From positions 4,588,001 through 4,652,000 of the forward strand of contig NZ_OZ245846.1 of the NCBI RefSeq assembly GCF_965228935.1: a DNA stretch of 64,000 bases. The letters run 5' to 3'. Shown piece by piece: positions 42,501-51,674 of the stretch (position 1 is the stretch's first letter; each line of letters starts with the position of its first letter). Source of the DNA: Ulvibacterium sp965228935. Its GTDB lineage: Bacteria > Bacteroidota > Bacteroidia > Flavobacteriales > Flavobacteriaceae. The notes below the pieces were generated by a model, which had not been told where the DNA came from, did no database searches, and saw only the letters and a list, made by a program, of their open reading frames with translations. The position numbers and the translations under genes were made by a program.

Positions 42501-45500
42501 CTAACACGTTCATCATCCCTACAATTTAGTGGGTCTATTTGAATTATGGAAGGTACCACATCGGTAGGAGGATTAATCGGTGGCAAGGTAAACTCGTCCC
42601 TACATCCGTTACCATCAATGGCGTACACCGTAATGTTTTGAACCGACCCATTATCCACGATTTCAAAAGTAGGCAAAGTTTGATAGTTGGAATGCCCGGT
42701 AATACTATATTGGTATCCACTTCCAACAGTTCCGGGGTCAACCACGGTAGTCGTGATGGTAGTTGAGCTAAACCGATTTGCACCCGGTTCGCAGGCAAAA
42801 TCGGGAGCACTGGCCGTTATGGAAAAAACGGGAGGCTCATCTATTTGGATGTTCGGGGCCGTTACCGTACAATTTCGGGCGGAACGAACAACAACATCGT
42901 AATTCCCTTGTGCAAGTCCTGTAAAGGAACCTGAACCGTTCTGTTGTATAATGGGACTGGTTGTTCCCGCGTTGTAGAGCGTATACTCTATAGGGCCATC
43001 TGCATCCGTTCCTGGTGCCAGTATAATATCGATACTACCGTCATTAGCTCCATTACAGGATATATCGTTTTCCAAAACCGCACCTATAACGGGCACTATG
43101 GCCTGATCCAGGTTAATATTGCTTACCGTAAAGAAACAGAAGATGGAACCATCGAATACAATATTATCCGTTACCGTAACCTGATAGCTGCCGGGCAGCA
43201 TATTTGTGAATACCGGATTATTGGTCTGAGAGATATTGACCCCACCTCCCAAATAGTCAGTTCCTGTAAGATCGAAATCAAAATCCCCACTTCCCCCTAC
43301 TGTGGAAATCGTGATTACCCCATCAGCGGCATTACATGTGGAAAGCGTGGAAAATCCACCCGAGGCTGAGAGAAATTCATACACCGTGGCAGTGCCCTGA
43401 CTAGTACAGCCATCCGCATCCACTACATCCACGATATAATCCCCAGGAGTACTCACATTGAACGTGTATTCAAATAATGTACCGGCCAGGTTCAATACCC
43501 CTAATTGGGTATCACCTCCCAAGGTAAACCTTGGGGTATCCAAGGTAGACGGAACCTGTACAACAATATCAAATGAGGTGGAGGTTACGTCACATTGATT
43601 TTCCACGATAAAAGTCGGTGTGGGCAATGCAGGGGACAATGGTATAATCTCCGCAATGGCAAAGGAAGTACATCCGCTAGAGTCCATAACGTATACATCG
43701 TAACTGCCCGCGGGCCCTGTAAATGTTGTCGTTGTACCAAAGTCACCCGGAGTCGGAGGAACCGAAACGGGCATAAAGGCAAAGGTATAGGGCCCCCCGG
43801 CCCCACCACTTCCCTGTACGGTAATTGCACCATCCGCATTACAGTTGGCAGGGGTAAGGTTCAAAATATCAATGGATGGTAAATTTTGGTCAATAATCAC
43901 ACCTGTAGCATCCGTACAATTATCCGTTAAATTAGTTACTATGATTTGATAGTCACCTGGAAGTTGTAACGTATTGTCCACAAAGGGATCAGCCACAGTA
44001 GTCACTGGGTTATGGAGATCTATTCGCGTGCCATCACCATTGTTCAACAATTCAATTCGCAAATCATCCCCAATGGCAAACCCGCTAATGGTATAAATAA
44101 TCTCCCCATTGCGATTTGCATCACAGAAACCTGCAGTGGAGACCGCGGATACATCCAAGGGAGTTGGACCATCAATCGGAGGTATTTCTTCCAAATACAC
44201 ACAATTAGTTCCCAGATCGGTTACCTCTACAGTGTACGTCACCCCGTACTGTAATCCCGAAAACGTATGTCTTCTAGGTGGAGAATTGGGCGTCACAGGG
44301 GGCAATGGGTCATTCTCCAAACGAATTAGGAAAGGACCAACCCCTCCAATGATTTCGACCGTATTACTAAAACCGCTAACATTACATACTGGGACAACGG
44401 GATCCGGTACTACATCCAAAGTAGTTTGGACCACCGTTACGGTATCCGTATCCCTACAACCTAGAGCATCTACTGTCACCACGGTATAAATTCCTGGTGA
44501 TAAATTGCTAAAAGTTTCGCTGGTGCTTGAGGTTGGACCGATTCTGGATAGTTCAACCCCAAACTGATCTTGTAATATGTAGGTAAAGTCCGGGGTGCCT
44601 CCTGTTACACTGGTAACTTGAATACTACCTTCAACTACTCCACTGGAACAGGTTGCCAAAACCGGCGATACTGTCGTATCCGGTGGTGGGGTGCCGTCCA
44701 GAGGGATAGGAACCGAGGCGGGAAGCGTTTCACATCCTCGGGCATCCCGTACAAGATAAGGATAGGTATTCCCGGCGATAAGGTTTGAAAAGGTGGACTG
44801 AGTACCAAAGGGTCCGCCGTTAAAACTAATTTCATAGGGAGGGACGCCACTTGCGGCATCCGGGATTATGGTAACAATGCCGTTATTGGCTTGCCCACAG
44901 CTTGCAGGGGTAACATTTACGGTTGCCGGGTCAATGAAAATTGGCGGATCAAGTATTATAGGTGCTGATAAGGCCGTACACGCACTATTAGTAGTGTTGT
45001 TATCGGATACACGGAATACATAGGTTCCATCTGTAGCGGTATCGTACAGGAAGTTATTGGATGCCAATGGGATAGGGGCGCCAAAACTTACCCCATTGTC
45101 CGAACTGACTTCATATTGCTTTGGGCCTGCCCCAGAAGTGTAACCTCCGGTTACCACTACCCTAATCTGGCCGGGTGCCCCTCCACACGGAATTTCGGTC
45201 TCAATACTTGCGCTAACCCGTAGTTGCGGGTTGATGGTCACATTAACGGTATCGCTACAGTTATTTCCATCTACTACCTCCACGGTATAATTACCAGGTG
45301 CTATTCCCGTAAATACAGGGCTTGCCTGTAACGGCCCGCCATTGATTCTATATTGATGACTCGCTAGTGGTGCGGTACCTGCGGTAGAGGTGACGGCAAC
45401 CGTAGCCCCCGGACCAGGCACATAGCAAAAGTCCGAAACCACCGGGTCTAATGCTAATACTGGTGCATCTATGGGGGTAAGGTCAAATTCAAAGGTAGCC

Positions 45501-48142
45501 GTACACCCTTCGGAATCTTCTACTATTAAAGTATAAACATCCAATGGATCCAATGGATCCGTTCCTTGGCTAAGATTTCCGAAAGTAGGGCCGGATTTTG
45601 GCCCTATCGTAGTAGCCCCTCCAGGATATATCAAAGTATACCGATTACCACCCCATCCACCTGAAGGGTTGGCCACTACCCTTCCCAAGTTGTTATTAGC
45701 ACAACTCATGGGCGTAATCGTACCTGTCAAGGTCAATAAGGAAGATTCCTGTATATCAAAAGAGGCCGTATCGGTACATCCAGTATCCACATCGGTTACC
45801 GTAATCGTATAGGTTCCGGCTCCAGAAGGCGGTAGAATGACCTCTCCGTCATTTTGAGGCCCCCCTGTAAAAAGTCCGCCATTAATATCATACGTATAGT
45901 TATTGGCAAATCCATCGATCAAAAAGGTACCTGAACCATCAGTAGCGCCGTTACATACCCTTAAGTCTCCACCTGATTTTACCCGGGCTCGAATAGAGCT
46001 TATCAGGGCAGGGCTAAATCCTTCCTGATAAATACAATTATTGGCATCCGTAATTTGAAAGATATAGGAAGTTGTTGTGCTCAAGCCTACAAAGGTATCG
46101 CTGGCCCCATTATCCAATGTTATGGGGCTTATTATGGAGTAATTGACTATAGGTGCGTTGCTCGTGGGAACCAACTGTACGTCCGATGTACTAGTCGTAC
46201 AGTTACTATTACTTTGTACAAAATCGAGGTCCGTTGGAGGATCCACATCCAAAATGGTTATTGGGGCAAGTTCTAAACGACAACCGCCCCCATCTTCGAT
46301 AATTGGGGTATAGGTACCCGGTACCAAACCGGGATAGGAAAGCGTCGTCGAAAAATTCAATCCATCAATACTGAACACATAGCCACTTCCCGAACCTCCG
46401 GAAAATGGGCCGACAAAATCGATCTGTCCCCCATTTGTACCCCCGGAACCGTCACAGGTACGGTCCGAAATTTTCGTTGCGGATCCCACAATAGGTCCCA
46501 CACCGGTCACCGTGATGCTATCCGGTGTCCCATCATCGTCGGAATCAATGTCCAAAATACAATCAAATGTACCCTGTTGATAACGTACTTGAGGGCTATA
46601 CGTACCATCCGGAACCGGTAAAACCGGGTTTGTATCCCAGGGATCGGCCGGATCTGCCCTAAAGGAAAGATTGTACCCATTGGCATCGATGACGTTAATA
46701 TTTATCCGGTTTCCTCCATTGGTACAATCGCCGTCCACTCCGGTAGCGGTGATATCGGGAGGATCTAATTCCGAAACATTGGCGGAGGCATTTATCGTAC
46801 ATCCATTGCTGTCGGTAATAACAAAATCATAAGTACCTGCCGAACTGACCCTAAATTCAGTCTGGGTATTATAGGGATACGGTACCGGCGTAGGCACAGG
46901 CGCAATTCCATTGACCGTAAAGGTATATGGAGGAGAGCCTCCCGAGGTACGCACAATAATAGGGATATCGGCAGGGCTACAGCTAGGGTCGGTATTAAAA
47001 CTTTCATTTACCTCCGTGGAGGCATCCAATGGTGTAAGTCCATTACCAATGACTATGGGATTGCCCCCTGTATCCAGGCTTTGCCTAGGGGGGGCAATAC
47101 CATTTAATGGATCCCCTGTACATTGCTGTGTTTCCACCTGTACGATATAGGTTCCAAAACCCACGGCAGAAAAGGTATAGGGATTGTCCGGTATAAAGGC
47201 CGTAAACTCCTGGGCCACACCACTCGAATTAAGCAAGGTATACTTGAAAGGCCCCGGAACATTATTGGCCGTTACCGTTATGGTACCGGTATCCCCTGCA
47301 CAAAGGGCATCGGTAAAAGTAACATCGATATCAATATCCAATTGATCAATGGTTATGGGCTGATATGGATATTCACATGTATTTGGAGTATTTCTTAATC
47401 GGGCCTTAACGATATACGTTCCAGGGTTTAGGTTATCAAAGATAGGGCCTTGCCATGGTCCAAATCCGCTCCCATCATCTATACTGAATTCGTAGGCGCT
47501 CGAAAGATTGGTCACTTGAATTCTTCCCGGTACCCCGCAGATAAAGTCGTTTTTTACAAAGGTTTGGGTAATGGTACTTTTCTTTACCTTGAAATAGTAG
47601 CTGGTGCCATCGGCAACAACCCTGAACTCGGCACCGGTAGTAGCAGGAATACTGCTTGCCGTTAAATTGAAGGTAGAACCTGTAGCTACCTGTGTGTAAC
47701 AGCTTGTATTGGTATTTGGACAGTCTTCGTTGATATCGGGCGAGCAGCTACCGTTTAGGATCTGCCACGAAACCGAGCCCGGACTTCCGGACAGTGAAAT
47801 TATTCTATCGTCGGAATCCCCACAAAGGTTGAACCTTGCTACGGTCAACCCATTGGTACTACAGCCTACTTCCTCATCCGCCCCTTGGATAATGGTCATA
47901 AACATGGGAGGAGCGGCTAATTCCCCGGAAATGGCATTCTTGGCATTGTAGGAGTCGGAAGTCTTGAGTGTAGAGGTTTCGACCTCGGAATCCCCTGTCT
48001 CTGTATTAGGTTTTTCCAATACGGAAACAACATCACTTATAAAACTATAAACTTTTGTATTTGCTACGGCCGATGTACATACTACTGACAGCGCTATCAA
48101 TAGTAAGGCATACAAGGTATGCCGTGGTTTTCTTGGGAGCAT
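39575..48142 (-). CDS. Giant SprB-like repeat adhesin with type B T9SS sorting domain
   Basis: Cell-surface protein of 2,855 residues. A signal peptide (YALLLIALSVVCTSAVA) leads into more than twenty imperfect repeats of roughly 80-110 residues. Typical repeat landmarks are a cysteine followed by an Asp/Gly turn, as in VTCNGEEDGTVTIEV, ISCNGANDGSIDI, VSCFGASDGELSIEV and LCIGANDGTVVF, and an ending like GTYTITVTDVDTGCTDT; these match SprB-type repeats. The last ~85 residues are a gliding-motility C-terminal domain (IPNFFTPDGDNNNDLW, VKIYDRYGRVV, WDGTYEGNELPTGDYWYVV), a signal for the type 9 secretion system. A role in adhesion or gliding is likely. Frame is intact over 8.5 kb despite repeats. 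Confidence 0.93.
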   Translation of the reverse strand: MLPRKPRHTLYALLLIALSVVCTSAVANTKVYSFISDVVSVLEKPNTETGDSEVETSTLKTSDSYNAKNAISGELAAPPMFMTIIQGADEEVGCSTNGLTVARFNLCGDSDDRIISLSGSPGSVSWQILNGSCSPDINEDCPNTNTSCYTQVATGSTFNLTASSIPATTGAEFRVVADGTSYYFKVKKSTITQTFVKNDFICGVPGRIQVTNLSSAYEFSIDDGSGFGPWQGPIFDNLNPGTYIVKARLRNTPNTCEYPYQPITIDQLDIDIDVTFTDALCAGDTGTITVTANNVPGPFKYTLLNSSGVAQEFTAFIPDNPYTFSAVGFGTYIVQVETQQCTGDPLNGIAPPRQSLDTGGNPIVIGNGLTPLDASTEVNESFNTDPSCSPADIPIIVRTSGGSPPYTFTVNGIAPVPTPVPYPYNTQTEFRVSSAGTYDFVITDSNGCTINASANVSELDPPDITATGVDGDCTNGGNRININVIDANGYNLSFRADPADPWDTNPVLPVPDGTYSPQVRYQQGTFDCILDIDSDDDGTPDSITVTGVGPIVGSATKISDRTCDGSGGTNGGQIDFVGPFSGGSGSGYVFSIDGLNFSTTLSYPGLVPGTYTPIIEDGGGCRLELAPITILDVDPPTDLDFVQSNSNCTTSTSDVQLVPTSNAPIVNYSIISPITLDNGASDTFVGLSTTTSYIFQITDANNCIYQEGFSPALISSIRARVKSGGDLRVCNGATDGSGTFLIDGFANNYTYDINGGLFTGGPQNDGEVILPPSGAGTYTITVTDVDTGCTDTASFDIQESSLLTLTGTITPMSCANNNLGRVVANPSGGWGGNRYTLIYPGGATTIGPKSGPTFGNLSQGTDPLDPLDVYTLIVEDSEGCTATFEFDLTPIDAPVLALDPVVSDFCYVPGPGATVAVTSTAGTAPLASHQYRINGGPLQASPVFTGIAPGNYTVEVVDGNNCSDTVNVTINPQLRVSASIETEIPCGGAPGQIRVVVTGGYTSGAGPKQYEVSSDNGVSFGAPIPLASNNFLYDTATDGTYVFRVSDNNTTNSACTALSAPIILDPPIFIDPATVNVTPASCGQANNGIVTIIPDAASGVPPYEISFNGGPFGTQSTFSNLIAGNTYPYLVRDARGCETLPASVPIPLDGTPPPDTTVSPVLATCSSGVVEGSIQVTSVTGGTPDFTYILQDQFGVELSRIGPTSSTSETFSNLSPGIYTVVTVDALGCRDTDTVTVVQTTLDVVPDPVVPVCNVSGFSNTVEIIGGVGPFLIRLENDPLPPVTPNSPPRRHTFSGLQYGVTYTVEVTDLGTNCVYLEEIPPIDGPTPLDVSAVSTAGFCDANRNGEIIYTISGFAIGDDLRIELLNNGDGTRIDLHNPVTTVADPFVDNTLQLPGDYQIIVTNLTDNCTDATGVIIDQNLPSIDILNLTPANCNADGAITVQGSGGAGGPYTFAFMPVSVPPTPGDFGTTTTFTGPAGSYDVYVMDSSGCTSFAIAEIIPLSPALPTPTFIVENQCDVTSTSFDIVVQVPSTLDTPRFTLGGDTQLGVLNLAGTLFEYTFNVSTPGDYIVDVVDADGCTSQGTATVYEFLSASGGFSTLSTCNAADGVITISTVGGSGDFDFDLTGTDYLGGGVNISQTNNPVFTNMLPGSYQVTVTDNIVFDGSIFCFFTVSNINLDQAIVPVIGAVLENDISCNGANDGSIDIILAPGTDADGPIEYTLYNAGTTSPIIQQNGSGSFTGLAQGNYDVVVRSARNCTVTAPNIQIDEPPVFSITASAPDFACEPGANRFSSTTITTTVVDPGTVGSGYQYSITGHSNYQTLPTFEIVDNGSVQNITVYAIDGNGCRDEFTLPPINPPTDVVPSIIQIDPLNCRDDERVRIQVIGTTDFTVSAISAVAAGPWTNTLGNDYVDIFLPAAGDYLLEVQDNIGGCAYPMPVHTVDEPIEPTVVIAEAKPVSCFGASDGELSIEVTDYIGQYTYNVYSGSDPGKTTILATGTLNTANNPENIPGLPGGNFFVEVISLDMPFCSADSNSATIRTPNGPLDVTAVEIGNVSCNDNTGRIEATGTGGWDSSPYQYRLLRDDGSGYQEVVAFSASSDFQNLSSGDYRVEIQDVENCTDTFDINLPIVPQIDAGIREPQALVCPNGNNAILEAYDSSTGDASTAIAGATGGVAGAGYNYRLLYLNSNDNTDIASTSGLQSSPTFIGASGGFISGGWYAIEVSSSYDCIFVTPPYFVSPPPPVEPRLVQTRVPGCGGQGEIELRIENPDPLFTYEFQRVENGVVVSPYEDMTGTSQRFPGDAGITYQFDVRKKNAANTCLAVRSNGITMTDATGITLLPNLPDDISCASELDGRIESFVNGGVGNDLFYLYNGDPQDAFSPVATATLFRGPQANGTFEGLPEGTDYYIAVTSGASCSDIAGPFEIVRPEPILFTADSTPVTCNGEEDGTVTIEVTSGGVGLIQFAIEPNFNEFFSDPATPGIYTFDELAVGDYEILIQDENGCFEKDVISVIEPPTLQISNLQTTPELCIGANDGTVVFNIVGGTPFNDPLISPTPYFEYKIEMIDPVNETGTGVFAPYDGGVIQNLQGGASYALYIQDANGCDTSDVFTIGIGVDLTAEPIVQYGCEGIFPNSTATVEMLDNSLLPRLLFALDVDDITQADATRTWGDLPPGDHTVYIYHENGCTNFVEFSIDAYDPLTLTAVKTGPDEITATAEGGFGGYEFFFDDESYGTENIYRTNVSGTVEVRVVDQNGCVAVAPIPFLFTGMLEIPNFFTPDGDNNNDLWVINGREFFPNIEVKIYDRYGRVVAILDQVKNWDGTYEGNELPTGDYWYVVNQNDARSTRYVGHFTLYR

Positions 48143-48204
48143 AGGTTAAGTAAAGTTTTGGCAAGAATATGCATGATTTGGGATCAGAATATTCTCTAGT
48201 GTAA

Positions 48205-48236
48205 TTGTTTAAACTTATATTTTCTATTTATCTTTA
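48205..48236 (+). promoter_or_regulatory. Probable promoter of the PQQ sugar dehydrogenase gene
   Basis: TTG at 48205-48207, a 21-base spacer, and TATCTTTA at 48229-48236, one mismatch from TAnnTTTG. The start codon follows 45 bases downstream. Confidence 0.45.
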
Positions 48237-48280
48237 GACAAAATTGATACCTTATTAATATTTCTTTCTAACGTGAAATT

Positions 48281-49405
48281 ATGAAAAATAGTATTGTATG
48301 CCTGTATTTAATCGTTGTAACGCTCAATTTTTCTTGTGCTCAGGATGCTGAAAATCAGGTAAATGATCCTTCGGAAATTCCCTTTACGGCCGAGCTTTTA
48401 ATCGATGGACTACAGATTCCATGGGGCATGGCCTTTCTTCCTGATGGAAGTATGTTAGTGACCGAAAAATCCGGTGAAGTGATTCACTTCAAGGATGGGA
48501 AAAAGACGGAAATCGGTAATGTTCCCAAGGTATACCAAAGAGGTCAAGGTGGACTTCTTGATATAGAACCCCATCCAGACTATGAGGATAACGGATGGCT
48601 CTATATCACCTATTCCTCCGAAGAAGGCGGTGATAAAGGAGGAAATACCGCATTGATCCGGGCCAAACTGACCAACAATGCATTAACGGATATTGAATTA
48701 TTGTACAAAGCGGTTCCAAATACAACAAAAGGACAACATTTCGGTTCGCGTATCGTATTTGACAATGAAGGCTATCTTTATTTTTCGGTAGGTGATCGGG
48801 GCAATCGCGACGTAAATCCACAAGATATTAAGCGGGATGGGGGTAAAATTTATCGCTTAAAGGATGATGGCAGTATTCCCGTTGACAATCCCTTTGTAAA
48901 TAACAACGGTGCCAAAACGGCTGTTTTTAGCTATGGTCATCGAAACCCCCAAGGTTTGGCCAAGCATCCCGAAACAGGTCAAATATGGGATAACGAGCAT
49001 GGGCCAAAAGGTGGCGATGAGATCAATACGCTGAAAAAAGGGGCCAATTATGGATGGCCCGTAATAACCTATGGCATAAACTATAGTGGTACCCCAATTA
49101 CGGATAAGACCGAAATGGAAGGGATGGAACAACCCTTACATTATTGGGTACCCAGCATAGGGCCAAGTGGTATGGCCTTTGTTAGCACGGACAACTATGG
49201 AAGTTGGAAAGGGAGCATATTGGTCGGTTCCTTGGCCTTTCAATATTTGGAGCGATTGGAACTCAATGGTAACAAGGTAGTAAATCGAGAAAAGTTAATG
49301 GCGGATATAGGCCGTGTCCGGGATGTAAAAGAAGGGCCGGACGGGTTGATATACGTTTCCGTTGAGGGCAAGGGAATTTATAAATTGGTACCGAAAGGCA
49401 GTTGA
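48281..49405 (+). CDS. PQQ-dependent aldose sugar dehydrogenase lipoprotein
   Basis: Exported lipoprotein of 374 residues, lipidated probably at Cys19 (NFSC-AQD). It belongs to the glucose/sorbosone dehydrogenase (YliI/Asd) six-bladed propeller family, which oxidises sugars in the periplasm with PQQ and calcium. Visible motifs are PWGMAFLPDGSMLVTEKSG, QGGLLDIEPHPDY with the catalytic histidine region, GQHFGSRIVFDNEGYLYFSVGDRGNR, YGHRNPQGLAKHPETG and WDNEHGPKGGDEIN. A small c-type cytochrome gene follows 56 bases later and could accept the electrons. No PQQ synthesis genes are in the window. Confidence 0.92.
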   Translation: MKNSIVCLYLIVVTLNFSCAQDAENQVNDPSEIPFTAELLIDGLQIPWGMAFLPDGSMLVTEKSGEVIHFKDGKKTEIGNVPKVYQRGQGGLLDIEPHPDYEDNGWLYITYSSEEGGDKGGNTALIRAKLTNNALTDIELLYKAVPNTTKGQHFGSRIVFDNEGYLYFSVGDRGNRDVNPQDIKRDGGKIYRLKDDGSIPVDNPFVNNNGAKTAVFSYGHRNPQGLAKHPETGQIWDNEHGPKGGDEINTLKKGANYGWPVITYGINYSGTPITDKTEMEGMEQPLHYWVPSIGPSGMAFVSTDNYGSWKGSILVGSLAFQYLERLELNGNKVVNREKLMADIGRVRDVKEGPDGLIYVSVEGKGIYKLVPKGS

Positions 49406-49461
49406 TATCCTTATTTTCCCAAAATACTCTTTAGGCCTATGAAATCATATCCCTCATTTTC

Positions 49462-49866
49462 TTGAAAACCTTTCTTTTCATGTATTTTGCCGGCATCACT
49501 GGCCTTTTCCTGTTTTTGTTTCAAGATAAGGAATTGGAAGAAAGTATGCGGCGTGGAAGCGAAATCTACCAGGATTTTTGCATCACTTGCCACCAAGGAT
49601 CGGGCGAGGGTGTTGCCAACACTTTTCCGCCCTTGGCCGGTTCGGACTATTTATTGACCTATCGGGAAGAAAGCATCCGTGGTATTAAATATGGACAACA
49701 GGGTGAACTAATGGTCAATGGGGTTATGTACAATAACACTATGCCGCCAATGGGACTGGAAGACGAGGAAATTGCGGACGTCATGAACTTTGTTCTGAAT
49801 TCATGGGGAAATACCTCGGATGAAATGGTTACTACCAAGGTAGTTGAATCGATTTTGGAAAACTAA
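49462..49866 (+). CDS. Small exported c-type cytochrome
   Basis: Protein of 134 residues with an N-terminal hydrophobic segment (residues 3-20) and one class I cytochrome c domain. Heme attachment is at Cys40-x-x-Cys43-His44 (CITCHQGSGEG), and the distal methionine ligand is probably Met94 in NNTMPPMG. It is also typical in the C-terminal helix (EEIADVMNFVLNSWG). The start is a TTG at 49462; the only nearby ATG (49439) is out of frame. Its position behind the PQQ dehydrogenase suggests an electron-transfer partner. Confidence 0.9.
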   Translation: MKTFLFMYFAGITGLFLFLFQDKELEESMRRGSEIYQDFCITCHQGSGEGVANTFPPLAGSDYLLTYREESIRGIKYGQQGELMVNGVMYNNTMPPMGLEDEEIADVMNFVLNSWGNTSDEMVTTKVVESILEN

Positions 49867-49923
49867 TTCAGTGCAATCCTCGAGGTCGAGTATAACTCTA
49901 CGCCCTTCTGGGAAATCTCTACA

Positions 49924-50733
49924 TCAGCTTTCCGCTTCCAATGCTTTCTTAACGGAACCGTATTTTTCAAGCAATTTTTTAGCTTCATCATAGTCCACGC
50001 CCAACCCTTCGGATACGTAACGTGTACCCCTATCAACTAATTTAGTGTTGCTAAGTTGCATATTCACCATCTTGTTCCCCTTTACCCGGCCAATTTTTAT
50101 CATAAGTGCGGTCGAAATCATATTCAGGGCCAGTTTTTGGGATGTACCGCTTTTCATTCGTGTACTTCCTGTTACGAATTCGGGGCCTACATTAATTTCA
50201 ATGGGAATATCCGCTTCCACGGCCAAAGGTGAACCTGGATTGTTGGTGATTCCTGCTGTTAAAAGACCATTGGACTTCGCATCCAGGATACCCCCAATTA
50301 CATAAGGCGTAGTGCCAGATGCAGCGATACCTACCACAACGTCATTTTCGTTCATATCAAAGGCCATGAGATCTTTCCAGGCTTGTTGGGTATCGTCTTC
50401 GGCATGCTCTACCGATTTTCGTATGGCAACGTCTCCCCCGGCCATTAGACCAATGACCCGTGTATGTGGCATTCCATAGGTAGGCGGAATCTCAGAAGCG
50501 TCCAAAATTCCCAATCTACCACTAGTTCCCGCACCGATATAAAAAAGCCTTCCCCCCTCTAAAAATCTAGCGGCCAATTCATCTACCAACTTGGTTATCT
50601 GAGGAATGGCTAAAGCGACTGCTTCGGCTACTTTTTGATCTTCTTTGTTCATATGGGTCAGGATGGATGTTGTATCCATTTGTTCCAAATGGTCATAGTT
50701 CGAAGGGGTCTCCGTAATTTTTTTGTACTCCAT
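49924..50733 (-). CDS. murQ: N-acetylmuramic acid 6-phosphate etherase
   Basis: Cytosolic SIS-domain enzyme of 269 residues that splits the lactyl ether of MurNAc-6-phosphate to give GlcNAc-6-phosphate and D-lactate. Diagnostic segments are GGRLFYIGAGTSGRLGILDASEIPPTYG, the phosphosugar-binding VGIAASGTTPYVIGG, and the MurQ-specific GSTRMKSGTSQKLALNMIST. It is about 30 residues shorter at the ends than the E. coli protein, a common Bacteroidota variant. It is 3 bases downstream of the DeoR-type regulator gene on the same strand, so the two form an operon divergent from nagB-lmbE. AnmK, which supplies its substrate, is encoded at the end of the divergent operon. Confidence 0.95.
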   Translation of the reverse strand: MEYKKITETPSNYDHLEQMDTTSILTHMNKEDQKVAEAVALAIPQITKLVDELAARFLEGGRLFYIGAGTSGRLGILDASEIPPTYGMPHTRVIGLMAGGDVAIRKSVEHAEDDTQQAWKDLMAFDMNENDVVVGIAASGTTPYVIGGILDAKSNGLLTAGITNNPGSPLAVEADIPIEINVGPEFVTGSTRMKSGTSQKLALNMISTALMIKIGRVKGNKMVNMQLSNTKLVDRGTRYVSEGLGVDYDEAKKLLEKYGSVKKALEAES

Positions 50734-50736
50734 GGT

Positions 50737-51486
50737 TTAAAGTATACGTAAATCGTGGTTTCTAAAAAGGTTCAAAAGATTGTTTTCGGGATCCAGTTCC
50801 GTAATCATGGTATCAATAGCGTTGATATCGCATGTTTTATAGCGATGTTGAGAATTTAACTTTTCGGAAATGGACAAAAGTACCGTTTTTTTTGAAGACT
50901 TAATCACTGCTTTTTTGACTTGGACAATGTCCCAATCAAATTCTGTCAGTCCATATTGGGAATCGACATAGCCGGTTCCGATAAAACTATAATCCACCCG
51001 AATCTCCGATAGATTATGAATTGTACTGGATCCAACTGAGATTTGGCCATCTTTGGAAATTTCACCACCAATAAAAATAACCGTGGTGTTTGGTTTGGAA
51101 ATCAGCTCCATGGCCACGGGTAGGCTTAAGGTAAAACAGGTGAGTTGGAGTTTGGCCGGTATCAATCTGGCCAATTCCATACAAGTGGTTCCCCCATCAA
51201 TAAAAATGACACCCCCGTCCTTTAGCAGGGTTACTGCCTTCTCAGCAATTTTGATTTTACGATCGAGCGCATAGACATTTGCACTTCGGGTACTGCTACC
51301 AATAAATCCTAGGGAAACAGCTCCCCCATGGACTTTTCTCAACTTGTTTTCAGCATCAAGTTCCTTAACGTCCCTTCGTACCGTATCGATGGAAACATCC
51401 AAAATTTCAGCTATATCGGTCAATTGCACCCTGTTGTGCAATTCCACCTCATTCAATATAGTCCGTTGTCTTTCCTCTTTTAGCAT
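50737..51486 (-). CDS. DeoR/GlpR family sugar-phosphate-responsive regulator
   Basis: Transcription regulator of 249 residues. The N-terminal winged helix-turn-helix is a clear DeoR type (ERQRTILNEVELHNRVQLTDIAE, VSIDTVRRDVKELD, LRKVHGGAV). The C-terminal DeoRC domain, related to ribose-5-phosphate isomerase, binds a sugar phosphate (IFIDGGTTCMELARLIP, GGEISKDGQISVGSS, DYSFIGTGYVDSQYGLTEFD). Divergent from nagB-lmbE and co-transcribed with murQ, it probably senses an amino-sugar phosphate such as GlcN-6-P or GlcNAc-6-P. Three similar operator-like sequences lie in the shared control region. Confidence 0.93.
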   Translation of the reverse strand: MLKEERQRTILNEVELHNRVQLTDIAEILDVSIDTVRRDVKELDAENKLRKVHGGAVSLGFIGSSTRSANVYALDRKIKIAEKAVTLLKDGGVIFIDGGTTCMELARLIPAKLQLTCFTLSLPVAMELISKPNTTVIFIGGEISKDGQISVGSSTIHNLSEIRVDYSFIGTGYVDSQYGLTEFDWDIVQVKKAVIKSSKKTVLLSISEKLNSQHRYKTCDINAIDTMITELDPENNLLNLFRNHDLRIL

Positions 51487-51543
51487 AAAAAAGCAGGTAC
51501 GATTACATTTTACGGCAAAGATAAGAAATAAAACAATATGCCG

Positions 51544-51633
51544 TTTTTTACTGTTTTTAAAGGTTTTTGATATTAAAAAACTGTAAAAAAAGTATTAAAT
51601 AATATTAATTATAGCAAAAAACAGCAAAAAAAA
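51544..51633. promoter_or_regulatory. Three operator-like repeats between the DeoR gene and nagB-lmbE
   Basis: A common motif, T4-6 [A/G]C[T/A]G T5-6, appears three times: on the plus strand at 51544-51558 (TTTTTTACTGTTTTT) and on the minus strand at 51575-51591 and 51616-51633. The copies lie 30-45 bases apart between the divergent start codons. They are good candidates for the binding sites of the adjacent DeoR regulator. Confidence 0.55.
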
Positions 51634-51666
51634 TTGCAAAATACCGCATACATATATTTTATTTAT

Positions 51667-51674
51667 TACCTTTG
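51667..51674 (+). promoter_or_regulatory. -7 promoter element of nagB-lmbE
   Basis: TACCTTTG is an exact match to TAnnTTTG, 98 bases before the chosen ATG. No good TTG lies at the standard -33 distance, so an activator may be involved or the promoter may be weak. It shows that the earlier in-frame TTG at 51634 cannot be the start codon of this transcript. Confidence 0.5.

Noticed and set aside
43585..43882. Open frames on both strands within the adhesin gene (84 and 95 codons)
   Set aside because: Shadow frames of a long biased coding sequence. Proline- and arginine-rich translations show no domain.
39575..48142. Repeated DNA in the adhesin gene considered as a CRISPR array or tandem repeat element
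   Set aside because: The units are about 250-330 bases, diverged at DNA level and in one open frame. They are protein repeats, not short identical direct repeats with spacers.
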